From contig NC_069390.1 of NCBI RefSeq assembly GCF_027475565.1, forward strand, positions 79,969,180 through 80,033,179: a DNA stretch of 64,000 nucleotides, given 5' to 3'. The notes under the pieces were generated by a model that was not told the origin of the DNA, did no database searches, and saw nothing but the letters and a program-made list of their open reading frames with translations. How positions within the stretch are numbered: the first letter of the stretch is position 1; each line of letters starts with the position of its first letter. This DNA is from Acinonyx jubatus (lineage: Eukaryota; Chordata; Mammalia; Carnivora; Felidae). The position numbers were made by a program, and so were the translations under genes. Of this stretch, positions 58,081-64,000 are shown one piece after another.

Positions 58081-59998
58081 ATTTTTTACATTTATTATAA
58101 AAATTAATTACTATATTTTCTCTAGGGATACTAAAAACATAAAGAGACAATATGCTCCAAGTTGTAATGAGGAATATTTATGTTCTCATGATGAACATAA
58201 TTTCTTGTGTTATGTTGGACATAAGAAATAAAATAAAATTGTGTTTACATCTCCCAGATTAAAAAATATATATACTTATTACCAAAAAGCTATAAGAACT
58301 AGTCTTGATCATTTTTATAATGCCCTTTTATTGCTAATATTTTTATTAAACCAGTAACATACTTATTAAACATCAACTACTTGCCCAGCACAGATCTTAA
58401 AGAAAAAATAAAATTACCCATGAAGATTACCCCTCCTACTGCTTTATAACATTGGTTAGAAATAAATATGGCTATTGTCATACTTGCAGTTGCTGGTATT
58501 ATTTCCTAATGTCTTCATCTCATTTGAGTTTATGATTTCTGGTTTCTATTTAGTTTCAATCATAACTTAGAGGTTGGTTCTAAATAATGCTTCACCATCC
58601 ACTTTGTTAGATATATCTCTCCTGTTCCCTGAGTTAGCTCAGGCCTCATCCCTGCTCATAATTTATTGAATACTAATATGTGACATCATTTGTCACCATT
58701 ATCTAAAATTTCAGTTCAGTGTATATAAAAACAATATTCTCAACCTGTAGATCACTCAGTATTCTTTTAACTTTAGAATAGTGTTTTGTTGAATTAGGAA
58801 AACAGATGTAGCTAAATCATCCATAGCTCAATAAAGATGAGATTAAGCCTAGGATTGTCAAAGTAAAGGTACAAAATAACAAGCATCATGATAATAATGG
58901 CCTTGAGAATTTGAGGTAATTTGCCCTTGAATATGGTATTCAAGACACGCCATTTCAAATTCTTCTATTCAATATAAATGGAAATAAAATTTCTTCATAT
59001 ACCACTCCTTATGACAGTGGCATCTCCCCATCTTTTTAAAAAAAATCACATATTCATCTGTATTTGGGCTTAGAGCCTGCCAAAAGTCTGATTTACAACA
59101 CTTTTTTTGCTTTTCTCCTAATTTACTTTTAAAAAACTAAACTCGATGCTCTACTACTATTGAGGCTTATATATCTTCAATTCTGAAGGAAAAATAACTA
59201 TTTTAGATGTGCAGCCATCTTTTAGTTTTTTACAGTTATTTTTGTGGTTATCATTAATCCAAATAATGATAAATTGTATCAAAAATAGCATAGAAATTAT
59301 TACTTTTTACAATATAGAAAGTCATGGGTAGATCCTTCTAAATAAAGATAACATATGATTGTTTATTTAAAAAAACAAAATATGTATTTTTTAAACCAGG
59401 AGGAATTTATATGGACAACTTTAAGTTATAAATATCATGAAAATAAACATGTGCCTAGTTTTTCAAACTTGAAAGAAAATAGGGCAACACATAAGAAACC
59501 AAGCAATTGAGATACAAGAAAAACGGTATATCCCCCCCATTCTTATTTAGATTGCACACCAATAAGAGCCTATGGTGATGTCCCTCCATGTCTATACCTG
59601 CAGGGAAAAGTGAAGAAATTATAAATGGGACCAAACATTTTGATTAAATTAACATTTTTTACTAAAATATATACAATTACTTAAATATATGTAAATGTGT
59701 ATGTATGCATATATATGTAATACATATATAAATGTATATATTTTTTCTATGACTTAGAAATGTATGGTACATAAAAGATTTTACTAAAGGTTTTACTTAT
59801 TCTCCATTTTGCTTTTATATATAAAACACTATCTCAATATATTTGTATAACAGAGAAGTTATATAAAATAAAAATTAAATCTCCATTTGAATATTCAGTC
59901 TGCTTTGCCTATATGGGAAGCTCTTAGTGTGAACCAGTAAGTTCACAGAGTTTAAATGTGAATTTTATTTCACACTGGAAACATTTCAGAAACTCTTC
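58081..59998. other. Unassigned AT-rich sequence
   Basis: No gene or family recognised. A TA/TG-rich patch with partial inverted symmetry lies at about 59665-59740. Confidence 0.48.
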
Positions 59999-60088
59999 AG
60001 TTATTCATTCATTTAAAAATATATTTATTGAGCACTATGTGTCAAGTAGTATTCTAAATACTAGCACACTCATGGAGAAGAAAAATTA
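59999..60088 (-). mobile_element. L2 3' terminus (antisense)
   Basis: 'attcattcatttaaaaatatatttattgagcactatgtgtcaagtagtattctaaatactagc...catggag' is the inverted L2 end. A SINE follows immediately. Confidence 0.6.
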
Positions 60089-60300
60089 GGGGCACCTGGG
60101 TGGCTCAGTCGGTTAAGCGTCCAACTGTAGCTCAGGTCATGATTTCTCGGTTTGTGAGTTCAAGCCCCGCGTGGGGCTCTGTGCTGACAGCTCAAAGCTA
60201 AGAGTCTGCTTCGGGTTGTGGTGTCCCTCTGCCTCTCCCCTGCTCACTCTGTCTCTCAATAATAAATAAATGTTAAAAAAGTTTTTTAAAGAAAAGAAAA
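60089..60300 (+). mobile_element. SINEC_Fc-type SINE
   Basis: 'ggggcacctgggtggctcagtcggttaagcgtccaac', 'gagttcaagccccgcgtggggctctgtgctgacagctc', then CT body and 'caataataaataaatgttaaaaa' tail. A short imperfect duplication (agaaaaatta / agaaaaaata) flanks it. Confidence 0.95.
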
Positions 60301-60438
60301 AATAAAATCCTTACATAATAAATCATTGTAATGTAAAATATCCAGATGATTATATTAAAAGATGAGGATTTTTTCTTGTTAAATAGCTATGTCAACTTAT
60401 CCATTTAATGCTACTTAATTAAAATTTTAGTCATGAGG

Positions 60439-60492
<54 letters not shown>
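60439..60492. repeat. A16 followed by (TA)19
   Basis: A16 at 60439-60454 runs into an uninterrupted TA tract ending 60492. No transposon to which the poly(A) belongs was recognised upstream. Confidence 0.95.
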
Positions 60493-60494
<2 letters not shown>

Positions 60495-60529
60495 GTGTCC
60501 TGAAGTAGAAATCACAAACCTGAAATCTA

Positions 60530-60690
60530 ATTCCTTACTGGGAATTTAAGCAAGCCATTTCATCACTAGGAGCTTCGGTTCCACTGGTAAATTACAGTGC
60601 ATTATCAAGTCGATGGGAAAATACAATCAGGAAAGAATTGAAATACACTGAGAAGTACTTTAACAAAAGTATGCAAAGTACTTGGGAGTA
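60530..60690 (+). mobile_element. MIR fragment
   Basis: 'aagcaagccatttcatcactaggagcttcggttccactggtaaattacag' and 'gaagtactttaacaaaag' loosely follow MIR. Confidence 0.5.
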
Positions 60691-60784
60691 AAAAGAACAA
60701 AGCAGCGCCTGTATTTGTAATAAATACAATTTGAAGGATGGATTTGATAGAGTTGGGAAGAAGTCAGAGATATCAGTTAAAAGG

Positions 60785-60992
60785 GTATTATAGGGGCTCC
60801 TGGATTGCTCAGTTGGAGCATTTGACTTCAGCTAAGGTCATGATCTCGGGGTTTGAGTCCCGCATTGGGCTCTTCGCTGTCAGCACAGTTTGCTTCAAAT
60901 CCTCTGTCTCCCTCTGTCTCTGCTCCTCTGCTCCCTCCTGCATGTATATGAGTTCTCTCTCTCTCTCTCAAAAATAAAAAAAATGTATTATA
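60785..60992 (+). mobile_element. SINEC-type SINE with 8-bp TSD
   Basis: The body at 60793-60984, 'ggggctcctggattgctcagttgg', has a shortened tRNA-like part and ends 'caaaaataaaaaaaat'. The repeat gtattata is at 60785-60792 and 60985-60992. Confidence 0.92.
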
Positions 60993-61059
60993 AATATTTA
61001 CATATGAAATAATGGGTCCCTAAGCATTGACACCAGTAGTGAACTTGATAAATAAAGAC

Positions 61060-61325
61060 TGACTTGAGGGATATTGAAGAAGTAGAATTAACAGAATTTG
61101 ATTGATAAACTGGATAATGTAAAGTGAGATTGAGGAAGAGAGAGTCATCTAAGTTCAGATTGGTTTGGGTGCCATTAACAAGATAGAAATAGGAAAGAGA
61201 ATATACAATAAGAGAGATAAGAAAATGAGCAGGCTAGGAAGGCATTTGATTTATGGGCCCTTTTGGAATATCCAGCTGTAAAAATCCTTTGGCAATTGGA
61301 TATATACATCTGGCACTAATGAAAA
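61060..61325 (-). mobile_element. L2 ORF2 fragment (antisense)
   Basis: 'ggatattgaagaagtagaattaacagaatttgattgat', 'gtttgggtgccattaac' and 'tttggcaattggatatatacatctggcact' follow the antisense L2 reverse transcriptase order. Confidence 0.6.
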
Positions 61326-62079
61326 AGAATGATATGATAATAAACATTTTGAGTTATTATACATTTATTCAGTAAATATTTATGAAGTACCAACCTGTTC
61401 CTCAGTGGTGGGGACTCAGCAGTAAACAAAGAAAACTCCCTGCATCAAATATTTTATATTTTATTGGAGGAATCTGGGCAAAAAAAAATTTAAATATGTA
61501 ATTTGTCAGATTATGTTAAGTACAATGAAGCAAGAATAAAGCAGGATGAGTGGGATAAAGAGTGCCAGAAAGTAAGGGTAAGGGTTTCTAATTCAGATAA
61601 TGTGAACAGAAAAGGCCTGCATATTGGAGAAACAGCAAAGAGATTAATACTGCTAATGTTGAGTGAGTGAAGGGAAATATGATAGGAATTATGGTTATAG
61701 AGATAGTAAGAGAACAGAATATGTAGGGTCTTAGAGGTCATCAAAGTACTTTGTATGTCACTATGACTGATAGTAGGAGCCCTTGGAGAGGTGGAGGAGA
61801 AGAGCACGATCAAACTTATTTTCTAAAGGATTGTTATGACTACTGAGTAAAGAATGAGCTGTAGAGTGTGATAGTAGCAGCAGGAAGACAGCCTAGGATG
61901 CTATTATATAAATTTAGGCAAGGAAAAGCCAAGTTTGGAACAAAGTGTTTGGCTGTAGTTAGGGAGAAGTAGTGTGATTCTGGACATGTTTTAAACATAG
62001 AAATGACAGGATTTTCTGATTGATCTGAATTGGAGTATGAAAGAAAGAAGTATAGGATGACTGTAAGGATGTTGACCTA

Positions 62080-62320
62080 AAGAATTGGAAGAGAATATTG
62101 AGGCCCCTGGGTGTCTCAGTTGGTTGAGTGACTTACTTTGGCTCAGGTCATGGTCTCACAGTTAGTGGGTTTGAGTACCACATCAGGCTCTCTCTTCTCA
62201 GTTAAGAGCCTGCCTCGGATCTTCTGTCTTCTTCTCTCTCTGTCCCTCCCTGTGCTCTCTCTCTCTCTCTCTCAAAAATAAAATGAGCATTAAAAAAAAA
62301 AAAAGAATTGGAAAAGAATA
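62080..62320 (+). mobile_element. SINEC-type SINE with 19-bp TSD, inside L2
   Basis: The body at 62099-62301 runs from 'gaggcccctgggtgtctcagttgg' to A13. Duplication aaagaattggaagagaata (62080-62098) / aaagaattggaaaagaata (62302-62320), one mismatch. Confidence 0.95.
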
Positions 62321-62635
62321 ATGGAATCGGCTCTTAACAAATGGGAAAAGTTGTAGCAAAAGTGGAAGCCCTGGAAATTTAAGTGAGAACCCCATACAAA
62401 TAATAATGTACATAGATTCTTGATATAGGAGATGGGAACAGGGATGAACTCTAAGGCTACAGAGACTAAAATACATAAATTGAAATCAAAGTCATGAGAC
62501 CAGATTAGATCATTAAGGAGTAAATGTTGGTGAGAAATAGTTTGTAGAAGAACACACTTAAAAATTTGGAGGTCTTTGAAATAAAGAATCAGAAAAGAAA
62601 ACTGATTTGACCCAGATACTTAAGTAGGAGGGAAA

Positions 62636-62695
62636 AAAAGAAGAGGAAGAAGAAGAAGGAGGAGGAGGAGGAGGAGAAGGAAAGGAAGTCAAGAA
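62636..62695 (+). repeat. (GAA)/(GGA)n purine tract
   Basis: GAAGAGGAAGAAGAAG leads into (GGA)7 at 62658-62678. It lies inside the antisense L2 and probably grew from its purine-rich strand. Confidence 0.95.
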
Positions 62696-64000
62696 AAGAA
62701 AAAAGTACTTTAAAGTGGTCCCTTGTGTCAATGATGCTGGTTGGTCAAGCAAGATGAGGACAGAGACCTGACCATAAAATTTTAGTAACATGTAACTCAA
62801 CGGTAACCTTGACAGGTAACCTGACAAAAATAGTTACAGGAAGTGTCAGGGGCACAAGTATAATTAGACTGTTTTCAAGAAGAAATGAGGCAGAATTTTT
62901 AGAGAAAGCAAATAATAGATTTTTTCCCAAGAAGTTTTTCATAGGGAGGGAAAAAAAAAACTGATAGTTACACAGAGAGAGGAGAGAATTGCTTGAGCAG
63001 TACCATACCAATCTATGGTATTTTGTTATAGTATCATGAACATTCTAAGATTCATGAATTGTTGGTCCTGATGAGATTGAAGTGTTGTTAGAATCAGAGT
63101 GCAGAGGAAGGTAAACTGGAAGGGTGGGGTTGAGGTTCAAGAGTAAGATATTTGTTTGTAGTTGAGATTATGAAAGGGTTTCAATGTTTTAGTAATGACA
63201 AGGTCTAATATATGCCTAGTGGGATGAGTTGGAGGACAAGATCACTGATGCAGAGGAGGGAAGAAACAGAAAGTGCCAGAGATGTAGAGTAGTTATCTTC
63301 ATGGGCATTAAAACTACTAAGAATCAAGACAGGAGTACTGTTAGAAAATTAGATGAACTAAATTTATAAACTAAAATTTTAAAGATATGAAAGTGACTGA
63401 GCTGAAGTTCTATATAATTCTAAAATAAGGGATCAATGCAGATATGGTCTGGCAACAATAGTCAAAGCTGACTGTTTCAGTGAGCAGAAAATGAGATATT
63501 CTGGAAGGACAGTGAGAAACCAGGAAGTCCTCTGTTCCACATCCATTGTCCCTATGACATGAATATTGATGTAGGAGACATAACCTCCATATCAGAGAGC
63601 TGCAAGGAAAATAATGTCAGGAGGGGAGAATCAGGTTTCCAGTGGAGCAGAATGGGGAAAATAAATTGAGTGAAGGTATAGAAGACAGTGCTGATGATTG
63701 GCTGCATTTCCATAAGGCACATGTACAGATTTTAGAAATTGGAGAAGGGTGGAACTGGGGGTCAGAAAAGATTAGAGTTTATGGAATAAGTGAGGGCCTG
63801 GGAGTCTTGGGATTAGTGTAGTGACTGAAAGAGACATGAAAGAGGGCAATATGAGATTAATTTTATCCTGAGGGTTCCAAGGCAGGGAAGGTTGCTTACT
63901 TTCAGGGTAGGAAGGGGTGGGATGCCTTTTCAGGAACACACTGAGATTTGGGGCTCCTTCTGAACTTCCATTTCATGTCCAGCAGAGGGACATTGTGGGT

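Larger units (their letters stand above)
61350..64000 (-). mobile_element. Long L2 (LINE-2) copy, antisense, continuing past the window
   Basis: The inverted 3' terminus ('catttattcagtaaatatttatgaagtacc', 'gggactcagcagtaaacaaag') is followed in order by antisense ORF2 C-terminus ('tagggtcttagaggtcatcaaagtactttg', 'acgatcaaacttattttc'). A SINE comes next, then the reverse transcriptase: minus-strand peptide FYGQVSVLILLDQPASLTQG matches the L2 motif around SVLILLDLSAAFD. Sequence matching regions upstream of the polymerase follows ('ggaggacaagatcactgatgcagagg', 'catttccataaggcacatg'). About 2.4 kb of L2 excluding the SINE. L2 is extinct and the frames are broken. Confidence 0.62.

Overview
The window looks like nuclear DNA of a carnivoran, almost certainly a cat-family (felid) genome. 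The diagnostic signal is about 20 copies of a tRNA-Lys-derived SINE of the SINEC/SINEC_Fc type (head ggggcgcctgggtggc, A/B-box region, CT-rich body, caaaaataaata tail). Many keep their own target-site duplications (TSDs). L1 copies of carnivoran type accompany them. Base composition is AT-rich, there is no CpG island, and no reading frame resembles a cellular protein-coding gene. All reading frames with recognisable protein similarity are dead LINE-1 or LINE-2 remnants. I read this as a gene desert or the interior of a large intron.

Layout. 1-1.9 kb: an old L1 ORF2 fragment (+) cut by two SINEs. 1.9-5.7 kb: two 5'-truncated carnivoran L1 3' ends (-), with a SINE between. 6-21 kb: a mosaic of ancient L2, MIR and hAT-type fragments with younger SINEs on top, and an old L1M 3' end at about 19.9-21 kb. 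21.8-23 kb: an L1MA-like 3' end (-) carrying a (GT)n tract. 23-34 kb: mostly unassigned sequence with MaLR, L2, MIR and SINE islands. 34.2-39.8 kb: a nearly complete L1 (+), degenerate, with flanking TSDs and a SINE inside ORF2. 40-45.6 kb: sparse MIR/SINE and the longest repeat-poor blocks. 45.6-50.2 kb: an MLT1A-like LTR, MIR, MER5A, L2 and an MLT1-like LTR. 50.3-54.4 kb: an older L1 (+) whose ORF2 has lost its reverse transcriptase by internal deletion. 55.0 kb: a second MLT1A-like LTR. 55.3-60 kb: mostly unassigned. 60-64 kb: SINEs on a background of antisense L2, ending in an unusually long L2 copy that runs off the window.

Nothing here forms an operon-like or cooperating gene set. The biology is the layering of transposons of different ages: L2/MIR oldest, then hAT/MaLR/L1M, then carnivoran L1, then felid SINEs. 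I found no convincing undescribed functional system. The best leads are structural: one homologous L1 site that has seeded different microsatellites in different copies, an L1 with both catalytic motifs of its reverse transcriptase destroyed, a long L2, an inverted SINE pair that includes a young copy, and an AT-rich palindrome. Family names come from memory of consensus sequences, without an alignment program. Boundaries of ancient elements are approximate, often by tens of bases.
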